Both the position numbers and the translations under genes were made by a program. Positions 17,725 through 29,449 of a DNA stretch of 64,000 nt are shown piece after piece. Source of the stretch: Bryobacterales bacterium (GTDB lineage Bacteria; Acidobacteriota; Terriglobia; Bryobacterales; Bryobacteraceae); assembly GCA_016721425.1 (NCBI GenBank), contig JADKID010000007.1, positions 434,001-498,000 of the forward strand. Reading direction: 5' to 3'. The first letter of the stretch is position 1. Every line of letters begins with the position of its first letter. Below the pieces are notes generated by a model. It saw nothing but the letters and a program-made list of their open reading frames with translations, was not told the DNA's origin and made no database searches.

Positions 17725-18027
17725 CTACTTCGCGGCCGCGATCGAGGCGATCGTCAGGCTCTCGCCCTTCAAATCACCAGTCACCGTCACCTTCTTGCCG
17801 TACAGGTCCGCGGTCACCTTCCCGTCATTGGCGATGCCGACAACCTTGCCGTCCACCACCAATACCGGCTTAGCGCCACCCTTGATGCAGCTCGTCACAC
17901 AACTCACCGAGCCTGCAGAGCCGTCATTGTGCTTCGCGCCGCACTTCGTCTCGCTGATATAACCGGTCCACTCGCCCGCAAACGCGGCAGTGGCGGCAAA
18001 CATCAGAAACAATCCAGCTTTCTTCAT
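17725..18027 (-). CDS. Small exported cysteine-containing protein, 100 aa
   Basis: Signal peptide MKKAGLFLMFAATAAFAGEW, then a short domain with three cysteines (TKCGAKH, SVSCVTSCIKGGAKPVLVV) and a beta-rich tail (KVVGIANDGKVTADLYGKKV, VTGDLKGESLTIASI). Comparable short proteins are common in acidobacterial genomes; the beta-rich half resembles small OB-like secreted domains. The cysteines could bind metal or form a disulfide. No function can be assigned. It is 45 bases after gltA and followed by a clear terminator, so it may be the last gene of that transcript or have its own promoter. Confidence 0.75.
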   Translation of the reverse strand: MKKAGLFLMFAATAAFAGEWTGYISETKCGAKHNDGSAGSVSCVTSCIKGGAKPVLVVDGKVVGIANDGKVTADLYGKKVTVTGDLKGESLTIASIAAAK

Positions 18028-18072
18028 AGGCAGACCTCCCAGTGATACTTCACTGTTTAGTCTACATCAGAT

Positions 18073-19362
18073 CTAGCTGCGCTTTTCCATCGGCACAAAT
18101 TGCCTCTCGTCATACCCGGTGTAGATCTGCCGCGGCCTCGAGATCTTCTGCTCCGGATCTGTCACCATCTCTTCCCACTGCGCCAGCCAGCCCACCACGC
18201 GCGGAATCGCAAACAACACCGTGAACAAGTCCGGCCGGAAGCCCATCGCCTCGTAGATAATGCCCGAGTAGAAATCCACATTCGGGTACAGCCTGCGCTT
18301 GATGAAGTACTCGTCCTCCAGCGCAATCCGCTCCAGCTCGCGGGCGATCTCGATCTTCGGGTTATACCCCGTCACCGTGAACACCTCGTCCGCCGTCTTC
18401 TTGATGATCTGCGCTCGCGGGTCGAAGTTCTTGTACACGCGATGGCCAAAGCCCATCAGCTTCCCGTGCCCGTCCTTCACCGTCTTGATGAACGCCGGAA
18501 TCGCTTCCTTACTCCCAATGTGATCCAGCATCCGCAGCACTTCTTCGTTCGCGCCGCCATGCAGCGGGCCCGATAGCGCCGCCGTCGCCGCGCCCATGCT
18601 CAAATACGGGTCCGCCTGCGAGCTCCCCACACTCCGCATCGTCGAGGTCGAACAGTTCTGCTCATGATCGGCGTGCAGGATGAACAGCACATCCAGCGCC
18701 CGCGCCAGAATCGGATTCGCCACATACTTCGGCTCCATGAATCGCCACATCATGTTCATGAAGTTCTCGGTGAAGCTCAGGTCCCGATCCGGATAGATGT
18801 AAGGCAAACCCAGACGGTGCCGGTAACAGTACGCCGAGAGCGTCGGCATCTTCGCAATCAGACGGATCGTCTGCTTCTGACGGTTCGTCGCATCATGGAT
18901 GTTCTTCGATTCCGGATAGACCGTCGACATCGCCGCCAGCGTCGAAATCAACATCGTCATCGGGTGCGCGTCGTACCGGAAGTTCTCCAGAAACTTCTTC
19001 GATGTCTCGTGCAGCATCGTGTGCCGCAGCACCCGCGTCTCCCACGCAGCCAGCTGCTCCTGATTCGGCAGTTCACCGTTCAACAGCAGGTACGCTACTT
19101 CCAGAAACGTACACGTCCCCGCCAGTTGCTCAATCGGGTATCCGCGATACCGCAGGATCCCCTTGTCTCCGTCGATATAGGTGATCGAGCTGCGGCAGGA
19201 CGCCGTATTCAAGTACGCCGGATCATATGTCATCAGGCCGAAATCGTCCGCCGAGACCTTGATCTGACGTAGATCGTTGGCCCGGATCGTCCCGTCCTGT
19301 ATCTGCACCTGATACTGCTTCCCAGTGCGCTCGTCAGTTATGGTTAGTCGATTCTCGCTCAT
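18073..19362 (-). CDS. gltA: Citrate synthase
   Basis: A 429-aa protein of normal length for type II citrate synthase. Visible features: N-terminal beta domain ending LRQIKVSADDFGLMTYDPAYLNTA, catalytic histidines in ALSGPLHGGANEEVLRMLDH and MGFGHRVYKNFDPRAQI, and the C-terminal catalytic aspartate region FYSGIIYEAMGFRPDLFTV with the conserved arginine in IPRVVGWLAQW. It condenses acetyl-CoA and oxaloacetate, the first step of the TCA cycle. It starts six bases after the stop of the FAD-linked oxidase, so it seems to be co-transcribed with that gene and rnj. Confidence 0.97.
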   Translation of the reverse strand: MSENRLTITDERTGKQYQVQIQDGTIRANDLRQIKVSADDFGLMTYDPAYLNTASCRSSITYIDGDKGILRYRGYPIEQLAGTCTFLEVAYLLLNGELPNQEQLAAWETRVLRHTMLHETSKKFLENFRYDAHPMTMLISTLAAMSTVYPESKNIHDATNRQKQTIRLIAKMPTLSAYCYRHRLGLPYIYPDRDLSFTENFMNMMWRFMEPKYVANPILARALDVLFILHADHEQNCSTSTMRSVGSSQADPYLSMGAATAALSGPLHGGANEEVLRMLDHIGSKEAIPAFIKTVKDGHGKLMGFGHRVYKNFDPRAQIIKKTADEVFTVTGYNPKIEIARELERIALEDEYFIKRRLYPNVDFYSGIIYEAMGFRPDLFTVLFAIPRVVGWLAQWEEMVTDPEQKISRPRQIYTGYDERQFVPMEKRS

Positions 19363-19368
19363 CGTAAT

Positions 19369-20745
19369 TCATACTCCCAGGGACGAATCTCCCACAAGCA
19401 TCGTATCGCGTCCCAACAACCAGTGGGGATCGCAATTTCGCTTAACATTCTTCATCGAATCCATCTGCTCCGCCGTGTACATCAGCGGCAGAAAATGCAC
19501 CTTGCGCTTGCCCAGCCCATGCTCCGCGCTCACTGTGCCCCCCAACGCCACAGATTGCTTCGCAGCCTCCAGCATCCACGCCTTCCCCGCCTCAAAATCC
19601 TGCACCGTTTCCGACAGTACGTTCACGTGCACATGGGCATCCCCAATGTGCCCAAAAATCGTGTACTTGCCCGGAAACAACCGCCCCAGCGTCTCTTTGT
19701 AGAACGCCAGCATCTCGCCGTTCCGCTCCAGCGGCACCGCAAAATCAGAGCTCAGCTTCTCACAACCATTCTTCCGCACGTGATCGTTCACCAGCTCCGG
19801 CAGCGTGTGCCGGAACAATCGAAACCGCTCCCGGTCCGCCGCCGTCTCGCCAAACCACGATGCCTCCCCCAGCGCTCCGGTCTCATCCAACCGCTCCAGC
19901 CACTCGTCCACCGCGTCGCCCTCTAGCCCGTCCAACTCCTGCTCCACCAGCAGCGCCGCTTGCGCCTCACGAGGAATATCGTTATACCGAGCTCTCAAGA
20001 ACTCCAGCGACGGCGCGTCCAGATACTCCAGCATCCGCAACTGCGCAATCGCTCTCCACCCCTCCACCGCCGCCAGCGTCAACTCATCGTCCGGAAAAAA
20101 CACCACGCCCGAAAGGATCGCCTTCGGCTGCGGCAACAGCAACAGCTCCGCCTCCAGCACCACCCCCAGCGTCCCGTCACTCCCACAAAATAGATCCACC
20201 CACTCCACGCCCGGAGGCAGAAAATATCCCGCCGTGTTCTTCGTCGTGCGCGGCACGGGCAGCGGGGTGTACGGGAAGTCCACCAGCTCACCCCGCCGGT
20301 ACGTCCGCACCGTTCCGTCCATCCTCGCCACCGTCAGCGCCCGCACGTGCCGCCGCGTCGCTCCATATCGGAAACTCCGCGAACCCGATGCGTTCGTGGC
20401 AATGTTCCCCCCGATCGTCGAGGACCACTCCGTCGGATCCGGCGCGTAAAACTGCCCCGTCTTCTGCGCCGCCGCCATCACATCCCGCAGCAGCACCCCC
20501 GCCCCCACCCGCGCCACGCCCGTCTCAATCTCCAACCGTTGAAACTTCTCCAGCGAAAACGACCACCCCCCGCTCGAAGGGCACCGCCCGCCCACCACAC
20601 CCGTCCCCGCCCCCGAAACCGTCACCGGCGTCCGCGTTTCGTCCGCCTCACGCAATAACGCCGCCGCCTCCTCAGGAGACGACGGCGCTACCACTCTTTC
20701 CGCTTCGCCCCGGATTCCGGAGGCGTCTTCAATCACAACACCCAT
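19369..20745 (-). CDS. FAD-linked oxidase, D-lactate/glycolate dehydrogenase (GlcD-like)
   Basis: A 458-aa flavoenzyme with an N-terminal PCMH-type FAD-binding domain (PVTVSGAGTGVVGGRCP, DPTEWSSTIGGNIATNASGS) and a C-terminal FAD-linked oxidase domain ending in the metal/FAD region HIGDAHVHVNVLSE and TVSAEHGLGKRK. Members oxidise D-2-hydroxy acids such as D-lactate, glycolate or D-2-hydroxyglutarate and pass electrons to quinone, cytochrome or a partner protein. No GlcE/GlcF partner genes are adjacent. It lies between rnj and gltA with gaps of 8 and 6 bases, implying one transcript. Substrate is not decidable, although placement beside citrate synthase suits central carbon metabolism. Confidence 0.85.
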   Translation of the reverse strand: MGVVIEDASGIRGEAERVVAPSSPEEAAALLREADETRTPVTVSGAGTGVVGGRCPSSGGWSFSLEKFQRLEIETGVARVGAGVLLRDVMAAAQKTGQFYAPDPTEWSSTIGGNIATNASGSRSFRYGATRRHVRALTVARMDGTVRTYRRGELVDFPYTPLPVPRTTKNTAGYFLPPGVEWVDLFCGSDGTLGVVLEAELLLLPQPKAILSGVVFFPDDELTLAAVEGWRAIAQLRMLEYLDAPSLEFLRARYNDIPREAQAALLVEQELDGLEGDAVDEWLERLDETGALGEASWFGETAADRERFRLFRHTLPELVNDHVRKNGCEKLSSDFAVPLERNGEMLAFYKETLGRLFPGKYTIFGHIGDAHVHVNVLSETVQDFEAGKAWMLEAAKQSVALGGTVSAEHGLGKRKVHFLPLMYTAEQMDSMKNVKRNCDPHWLLGRDTMLVGDSSLGV

Positions 20746-20753
20746 CGGCTGTG

Positions 20754-22424
20754 TCAGACCTCCAGAATCACCGGCATGATCAACGGCCGCCGCGATGTCG
20801 ATTTGCTCAGAAACCGCTTCAGATCCGCCCTGATCTTCTCCTGCATCAGGCCCAGATCCCCGCGCTCTTCCTTCGAGGAAACCTCCAGCGTCCGCGCCAC
20901 CACCTGGCGCGCCGCCGTCATCACCTCAGACCCCTCTTCCAACTTCACAAATCCCCGCGACACGATCTCGGGCAGGCCTTCGCACTTGCCCGTGTTCTTG
21001 TCGATCGCCACAATCGGGATCACAAAGCCGTCTTCCGACAGATGCCGCCGGTCGCGGATCATCATGTCCTCCACAACTTCGTCCAGCGAGCCCGAGTCGA
21101 TACACACCCGGCCTACCGTCACCTTCTCACCCTTGCGCGCGCCCTTGGCATCGATTACAAGCGTCTGCCCCGTCTCCAGTACAAACGTGTCTTCCAACCC
21201 GTGATCTTTCAAATGCGACGCCAGCCGCGCGTGCTTCGACATCTGCCAGTACTCGCCGTGGATCGGCACGAAGTACTTCGGCCGCACCAGGTTCAGCAGC
21301 AGATTCAACTCTTCCTGCGCTCCGTGGCCGGATACGTGGATCGGCGGACTCATCGTCCCCGCCACCACCTCCGCGCCCCGCCGCGCCACGTGGTTGAACA
21401 TCCGCCCGATGCCCTTCTCGTTGCCCGGAATGATTCTCGCGCTATGGACCACCACGTCCCCGCGCTCCAGGCGCAGGCTCTTGTGGTTGTCCACCGCCAC
21501 CCGGCTCATCGCCGACATCGGCTCGCCCTGCGTCCCGCTCACCACGCAAACTACCTTGTGCGGCGGCGCCGACATGATGTCCTGCGGCCTGAGCAGAAGA
21601 TTGTCCGGGATGTGCAGCAGCCCCAGGTTGTGCGCAATCTCCGTCGCCGAAAGCATGCTCCGGCCGACAAATGCCACCTTCCGGCCCATCCTCGCCGACA
21701 AAGTCAGGATCTGCTGCAAACGGTGAATCGAGCTCGAAAACGCCGCAATGACGATCCGCCGCTCCGCCCGGTTGAAAATCTCCTCAAACCGCGGCATCAC
21801 CGTCCGCTCCGATGGCGTATAGCCCGCCCTGTCTACGTTTGTCGAGTCCGACAACAGTAGCAGAACGCCCCGCTTGCCGTACTCGGCAAACGTGTGCAGG
21901 TCAAACAGGATATTGTCGGTAGGGGTTGGGTCGATCTTGAAATCGCCCGTGTGGATCACCACACCCAGCGGCGTCGTGATCGCCAGCGCCACAGAGCTCA
22001 CAATTGAGTGCGTGACGTGAATAAACTCGATCAGGAACGGCCCGATGTCGATCTTCTGCCCCGGCTTCACCCGGTTCAGCTTGGCGTCCTCGCGCATCTC
22101 GTGCTCGTCCAGACGGCGCTCCACAAGCGCCAAAGTGAACGGGGTGCCATACACCGGAACGTTCATCAGGGAGAGCAGAAACGGCATCGCGCCGATGTGG
22201 TCTTCATGCCCGTGCGTCAGAATGATCGCACGTACAAATTGTTCGTTTTCTTCTAGATAGCTGAAGTCTGGCGTGACGATATCAACGCCCAGCAGCTCGG
22301 AATCGGGAAACATCATCCCCGCGTCCAAAACGATGATGTCATCGCCATAACGCAGGGCCATACAGTTCATGCCAAATTCGCCCAGACCGCCGAGCGGGAT
22401 GACTTGCAACTTCTTGTCGGACAT
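20754..22424 (-). CDS. rnj: Ribonuclease J
   Basis: About 556 aa from the ATG at 22424 (MSDKKLQVIPLGGLGEFGMN); a TTG seven codons upstream is an alternative start. Metallo-beta-lactamase/beta-CASP architecture: AIILTHGHEDHIGAMPFLL (zinc motif, about residue 70-85), HTGDFKIDPTP, the beta-CASP segment RRIVIAAFSSSIHRLQQIL, GTQGEPMSAM, and the final PIHGEYWQMSKHARLA and HVSGHGAQEE motifs. RNase J is a 5'-3' exo- and endoribonuclease for mRNA turnover and rRNA maturation. First gene of a probable rnj-oxidase-gltA operon. A candidate small RNA with its own terminator lies ~300 bases upstream on the same strand. Confidence 0.95.
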   Translation of the reverse strand: MSDKKLQVIPLGGLGEFGMNCMALRYGDDIIVLDAGMMFPDSELLGVDIVTPDFSYLEENEQFVRAIILTHGHEDHIGAMPFLLSLMNVPVYGTPFTLALVERRLDEHEMREDAKLNRVKPGQKIDIGPFLIEFIHVTHSIVSSVALAITTPLGVVIHTGDFKIDPTPTDNILFDLHTFAEYGKRGVLLLLSDSTNVDRAGYTPSERTVMPRFEEIFNRAERRIVIAAFSSSIHRLQQILTLSARMGRKVAFVGRSMLSATEIAHNLGLLHIPDNLLLRPQDIMSAPPHKVVCVVSGTQGEPMSAMSRVAVDNHKSLRLERGDVVVHSARIIPGNEKGIGRMFNHVARRGAEVVAGTMSPPIHVSGHGAQEELNLLLNLVRPKYFVPIHGEYWQMSKHARLASHLKDHGLEDTFVLETGQTLVIDAKGARKGEKVTVGRVCIDSGSLDEVVEDMMIRDRRHLSEDGFVIPIVAIDKNTGKCEGLPEIVSRGFVKLEEGSEVMTAARQVVARTLEVSSKEERGDLGLMQEKIRADLKRFLSKSTSRRPLIMPVILEV

Positions 22425-22459
22425 AGATTTTCGATGGGTTGCCAAGATCTCAGGCTACC

Positions 22460-22704
22460 ATATCGGCCACCCCCACCTGTCCCCCACCGCCGCCCACCCC
22501 CGTCGGCCCGCCGCCGTCAAACCCTCCCGCTCCCCGCCACCACCCGGCCACCACCACAATCACCCGTCGCCCCACGCCCCGCCCACCGCCGCCACAACCG
22601 CCACCAGACCGCCCTCCGCTCGACGCCCCCGCCACAGCCGCCCCCCGCCCCCCACCGCTCGTCGTCGCCGCCACAACCGCCCCCCGCCCCCCCACCGCTC
22701 GTTT
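22460..22704. repeat. C-rich low-complexity tract (G-rich on the minus strand)
   Basis: About 245 bases made almost only of CCC, CCG, CCA and ACC runs. Near the 3' end a ~38-base unit is present twice in tandem with slight changes (CGCCACAGCCGCCCCCC and CGCCACAACCGCCCCCC, each followed by a C run and ACCGCTCGT). The minus strand carries many G runs of 3-7 and could form G-quadruplexes just upstream of rnj. No gene is supported here; the open frames on both strands are only proline/arginine or glycine runs. Confidence 0.7.
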
Positions 22705-22736
22705 CTGAGCCGCGACCGTCAGGGAGCGGTCCCCCA
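22705..22736. repeat. Interspersed REP-like repeat, copy B
   Basis: TGAGCCGCGACCGTCAGGG then AGCGGTCCCCC. The match to copy C (36729-36760, inverted) extends to CGTTTCTGAGCC on the left side, longer than the core shared with copy A at 10643. It lies between the C-rich tract and the candidate small RNA terminator. Confidence 0.75.
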
Positions 22737-22832
22737 AACAAGCCAAGGGCCTACCCCGAGGGATAGGCCCTTGCTTTGATGTTCAATGGGAGAAACAGAT
22801 TCGACGGCTTCGCAACCGGAAAACCTGTATGT
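22735..22832 (-). ncRNA. Candidate structured small RNA, about 98 nt
   Basis: On the minus strand a promoter (22839-22867) predicts a start near 22832. The transcript would open with a stem: ACAGGTT (complement of 22822-22828) pairs with AATCTGT (complement of 22795-22801), enclosing a second short stem CGGTT/AAGCCG with a GCG loop. It would end in a strong hairpin, AAGGGCCTA (22764-22772) with TAGGCCCTT (22745-22753), followed by GGCTTGTTT. No good coding frame is present; a 62-codon ORF across it lacks a recognisable product. I do not recognise an Rfam family. It may also act as an attenuated leader upstream of rnj. Confidence 0.5.
22745..22772 (-). terminator. Hairpin terminator of the candidate small RNA
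   Basis: A perfect 9-bp stem (22745-22753 with 22764-22772) and 10-base loop. The minus-strand 3' flank GGCTTGTTT is moderately T-rich. The other strand's flank (GCTTTGATG) is weaker. Confidence 0.6.
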
Positions 22833-22838
22833 GATTTG

Positions 22839-22867
22839 AGCGTAGAACCTCCCAGACTCTAAGTCAA
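22839..22867 (-). promoter_or_regulatory. Promoter of the candidate small RNA
   Basis: Minus strand TTGACT (22862-22867), 17-base spacer, TACGCT (22839-22844). One mismatch in the -35 and two in the -10 relative to the sigma-70 consensus, with ideal spacing. Confidence 0.5.
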
Positions 22868-23033
22868 GAGAAAAAGCGCCACGCGCTGAAATCCACGCAA
22901 CCTTCACATTCTAAACATGTTGCAGTTTATGTAGAAGTCTTCATGAGGACGCCCCACCCCTCCGGAAGGCCCCCCCCGCCGCCCCCCCGTTTCCCTCTAA
23001 ATGAGAGAAATTAGAAGAGTTATCTCCGCCCCT

Positions 23034-23998
23034 TCACTTCCACAACTGCAACACTGTGATCGCCGGGTCCGTCCCGTCCAGCAGCGTCCGCCGCTTCCGC
23101 AGGTACACCCAGAAAAACGCGAATACCATCCCGCCACCCACACACACCACCAGCAAAAAGCCAGTCAGCTCAAAGATCGCCACCAGCATCCCGCCGACGT
23201 CCGGCATCTTCGGCACCGTCGTCGATTGATTCCAGATGAAGTCAGCTTTCCACTCCAATGGAGCCAGGATCGCCTCTGCCGCCTTCTGGTCCGCAACCCC
23301 GGACACAACCCCAACCAGCGGCCCCGATCGCTTCACGGCCAGCCCAGCCACCTTCTCCAGTTCCTTCACTTTCGTCATCGCCAACTGCGGCGTGATGAAC
23401 GAAAACACCGCCACGCGCGCCTCGCCTCCACCCACACGGTACGTGCCCACCTGCGCCTCGGCCCCCTCCTCGATCCCCGCTACCGACGCCGGCACGCCCG
23501 GCAAAAACTTCTCCAACGATCGCAACCCCAGCACATACCGCTCCGAGTTCCGCACCCGGTCTTTCTCCGGCAGGTACCCCGTCAACAACGGCAATCCGCC
23601 CCCGTTGCGCAACCGCGGCAGCTTCCCATACAGCTCCGCCATCTCTTTTTCCAGCGGCCGCCAGCCCTCAAACCACAGCACGTAGTTCTGGTGCGCAATC
23701 ACCTGCGCCCCCGGCGTCGTGCACATCGTCAGCGTCCCGCGCATCGGCACACACGCCTCCGGGCGGATCGCCTGATACCACGCCAGCGCCCCGGTGGCAT
23801 CTTTCAATCGCCACGCCTGCGCCGTAAACCGTCCCGCCGGCCCGTTGTACACCGCACGCTCGGCCGAGTCGCCCGCATACTCCGCCCACAGCATTGTGTC
23901 ATCCACTGGCGCCGCGGCTACTTTGCTGCGCGCCGAGCCATACCACTGCTCCGGCCAGATCTGCGCCGAAGCAATCCCCATAAACAGTGCGAATAAAG

Positions 23999-24014
<16 letters not shown>
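23034..24014 (-). CDS. Membrane-anchored DUF6599-like protein
   Basis: A 326-aa protein with a signal peptide (MSRGIALFALFMGIASA), an extracytoplasmic region of about 250 residues (IWPEQWYGSARSKVAAAPVD, AERAVYNGPAGRFTAQAWRL, TYRVGGGEARVAVFSFITPQ) and one C-terminal membrane helix (GFLLVVCVGGGMVFAFFWVYL) followed by a basic tail. The layout matches the DUF6599 family found in acidobacteria; function unknown. Its start overlaps the 3' end of secA by 16 bases, so it is translated from the secA transcript. About 50 bases of C-rich sequence follow its stop. Confidence 0.75.
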
Positions 24015-26866
<2,852 letters not shown>

Positions 26867-26957
26867 AGCGGTGCTAGTCTAATTCTACCGCACACCCCCA
26901 TAGACACCGCCCAAAGGTATTTGTGTCCTGGGCCGTTCGGAAACCATCCATTCCTTT

Positions 26958-27836
26958 ATGCACCAAGCTATCGTCATCGCCTTGGCGCTCTTCGCCAGCC
27001 TCGCCCTCGCCCAGCAGCAGGATTTCAACAAGGTGGAGATCAAGGTCACCAAGGTCTCGGGCAACATCTATATGTTGGAAGGCTCCGGCGGCAACATCGG
27101 AGTCTCGGCCGGCGAGGACGGCATCGTCATCGTAGATAACCAGTACGCGCCGCTCGCGGCGAAGATCCGCGAGGCCCTCAAGGGCATCGTCGACAAGCCC
27201 GTGCGCTTCGTCATCAACACCCACTATCACGGCGACCACACCGGCGGAAATGTAAACTTCGGCGAAACCAGCACCATCCTCGCCCACGACAACGTCCGCA
27301 AGCGCCTGCTGACAGGCACACCGAAGGCCGGCCTGCCCGTTATCACCTTTGATCACGACGTCTCCGTCCACGTCAACGGCGAGGACATCCGCGCTCTCCA
27401 CTTCCCTTCCGGCCACACCGATGGCGATGTCATCGTCTTCTTCCCGAAATCCAATGTCGTCCATATGGGCGACGATTTCGTCCGCTACGGCTTCCCCTAC
27501 ATCGACATTAAGAGCGGTGGCAGCGTCCAGGGTATGATCGACGGCCTGGAGAAGACCATCGGCCAACTGCCCCCCGACGTGAAAGTCATCCCCGGCCACG
27601 GTGCCGTCTCCAACCTCGACGACGTCCGCGAGTTCGTCAAAATGCTCAAGGCCACCAGCGCCATCATTCAGAACGGCATCACCGCCGGCAAGAGCCTGGA
27701 AACCCTCAAGAGCGAGAACGTGATGGCCGCCTGGCAGAAGTGGTCTGGCTCCTTCATCAAGACGGACACCTGGATTGAGACGCTCTACAGTTGCCTCACC
27801 AATCGGCAACCTGCCGGCTTCGTGAGGCACAATTAG
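26958..27836 (+). CDS. Exported metallo-beta-lactamase-fold hydrolase
   Basis: A 292-aa protein with a signal peptide (MHQAIVIALALFASLALAQQ) and an MBL core: INTHYHGDHTGGNVNFGE (HxHxDH zinc motif, about residue 90), ALHFPSGHTDGDVIVFFP (third-ligand region), VHMGDDFVRYGFP and VIPGHGAVSNLDDV for the remaining ligands. This is the arrangement of SoxH/quinoprotein-relay-like secreted hydrolases rather than true beta-lactamases. Substrate unknown. It is upstream of the SulP gene in the same direction with a 29-base gap, so co-transcription is possible, but functional linkage is not evident. Confidence 0.85.
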   Translation: MHQAIVIALALFASLALAQQQDFNKVEIKVTKVSGNIYMLEGSGGNIGVSAGEDGIVIVDNQYAPLAAKIREALKGIVDKPVRFVINTHYHGDHTGGNVNFGETSTILAHDNVRKRLLTGTPKAGLPVITFDHDVSVHVNGEDIRALHFPSGHTDGDVIVFFPKSNVVHMGDDFVRYGFPYIDIKSGGSVQGMIDGLEKTIGQLPPDVKVIPGHGAVSNLDDVREFVKMLKATSAIIQNGITAGKSLETLKSENVMAAWQKWSGSFIKTDTWIETLYSCLTNRQPAGFVRHN

Positions 27837-27865
27837 TAGCCTCGGACGCCTACCGATTCGATACC

Positions 27866-29449
27866 ATGAACTCAATGACTGGGACCAAACTTGGCTCGCT
27901 CGACCCCAACTCCGGGAATCTGTTCAAATATGACGGGCCCGCCGGAACCGTCGTCTTTCTTGTCGCCTTGCCGCTGTGCCTGGGCATCGCGCTGGCCTCG
28001 GGCGCTCCGCTCTTTTCCGGCATCGTGGCCGGAGTGGTGGGCGGCATCGTGGTCTCCATCTTCTCCGGCTCGCAGGTCAGCGTCAGCGGACCTGCCGCCG
28101 GGCTCACCGTCATCGTCGCCTCGGCCATCGTCTCCACAGGCAGTTTCAAAGCCTTTCTGCTGTCGGTGGTGCTGGCCGGCGTTCTGCAATTCCTGATGGG
28201 CGTGGCCAGGCTGGGCGCCATCGCCGACTACGTGCCGGATTCCGTCATCAAGGGCATGCTCGCCGCCATCGGGCTGGTGATCATCCTCAAGCAGATCCCT
28301 CACGCCCTGGGCCGCGACAAAGACTTCGAGGGCGACATGGCGTTCCTGGAGCAGAGCGGCGCCAATACCGTCACCGACATCGTCGAGAGCGTGCTCTCGG
28401 CCCACCCGGGCGCGATGATCATCTCGGCGCTGAGCCTTCTAGTGCTGATCTACTGGGATGATGTGGCCGCAAAGGCCGGCGCCTGGATGAAGCTGGTGCC
28501 CGCGCCACTGATCGTCGTCCTGCTGGGCATCGGGTTGAATCAAGGCTTTGGCGCATTCGCTCCGCAGTTTCAATTGAGAAGCGACGAGTACATGGTTTCT
28601 CTCCCTGTCGCCCAATCGGTGCAGGGCTTCTTCGGACAGTTCATGCTGCCGGATTTCAGCGCCATCACCAATCAGGCTGTGCTGTCGGCGGCAGCCACCA
28701 TCGCCATCGTCGCCAGCCTGGAATCCCTCCTCTCGCTGGAGGCGGCCGACCGCCTGGATCCCTTCCGCCGCATCTCATCGGCTAGCCGCGAGTTGCGAGC
28801 ACAGGGCATCGGCAATATCGTCAGCGGCCTGCTCGGCGGCCTGCCCGTCACCAGCGTGGTGGTCCGTACCTCCGCCAACGTAACGGCCGGCGCCAGAACC
28901 TGGGTTTCAGCCTTCGTCCACGGCGTCCTCCTGTTCGCCGCCACCATGCTGATCCCGTCCATCCTAAATCTCACCCCGCTGGCCTGCCTGGCGGCCATCC
29001 TGATCGTCATCGGCTACAAACTTACCAAGCCCGCGGTTTACAAGGCTATGCACGCGCTGGGCTGGAATCAGCTCGTACCCTTCCTCGTCACGGTTTTGGC
29101 CATTGTGTTTACCGACCTCCTGAAGGGTGTCATTGTCGGCATGTTCGTGGGGGTGTTCTTCGTGATGCGCACCAACCACCACGCAGCCATCACCCTGGTC
29201 CACCAGGATCATTACTATCTGCTGCGCTTCAACAAGGACGCCTCGTTCGTCAACAAGAACGAGCTCAAGCGCAAGCTGCGCGATATCCCCAACGGCTCGC
29301 ACCTGATTATCGACGGCACGAAGTCGCTCTACACGGATCATGACATCATCGAAATTGTCGAAGGATTCCAGCAACTCGCGCCCTACAAGGACATCACGCT
29401 GGAGCTCAAGCATTTCGAGTTAGGAGGCACGGCCAATGGACACGTATAG
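27866..29449 (+). CDS. SulP-family anion (probably bicarbonate) transporter
   Basis: A 527-aa membrane protein; the start at 27866 was chosen because residues encoded upstream do not fit the family. About ten to twelve membrane helices, starting with the SulP signature region TVVFLVALPLCLGIALASGA and including SGSQVSVSGPAAGLTVIVAS and NIVSGLLGGLPVTSVVVRTSANV. The C-terminal end (ELKRKLRDIPNGSHLIIDGT, DHDIIEIVEGFQQLAPYKDI) is a STAS domain. The gene overlaps a beta-carbonic anhydrase by 14 bases. SulP/carbonic anhydrase pairs are known for bicarbonate handling, so bicarbonate is the favoured substrate; sulfate cannot be excluded. Confidence 0.9.
   Translation: MNSMTGTKLGSLDPNSGNLFKYDGPAGTVVFLVALPLCLGIALASGAPLFSGIVAGVVGGIVVSIFSGSQVSVSGPAAGLTVIVASAIVSTGSFKAFLLSVVLAGVLQFLMGVARLGAIADYVPDSVIKGMLAAIGLVIILKQIPHALGRDKDFEGDMAFLEQSGANTVTDIVESVLSAHPGAMIISALSLLVLIYWDDVAAKAGAWMKLVPAPLIVVLLGIGLNQGFGAFAPQFQLRSDEYMVSLPVAQSVQGFFGQFMLPDFSAITNQAVLSAAATIAIVASLESLLSLEAADRLDPFRRISSASRELRAQGIGNIVSGLLGGLPVTSVVVRTSANVTAGARTWVSAFVHGVLLFAATMLIPSILNLTPLACLAAILIVIGYKLTKPAVYKAMHALGWNQLVPFLVTVLAIVFTDLLKGVIVGMFVGVFFVMRTNHHAAITLVHQDHYYLLRFNKDASFVNKNELKRKLRDIPNGSHLIIDGTKSLYTDHDIIEIVEGFQQLAPYKDITLELKHFELGGTANGHV

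Noticed and set aside
22369..22779. Plus-strand ORFs through the C-rich tract
   Set aside because: Proline/arginine repeats from low-complexity DNA without a domain or initiation region.
22735..22832. 6S RNA or SRP RNA identity for the small RNA
   Set aside because: Length and structure do not match either; no conserved SRP loop and no long rod with a central bubble.
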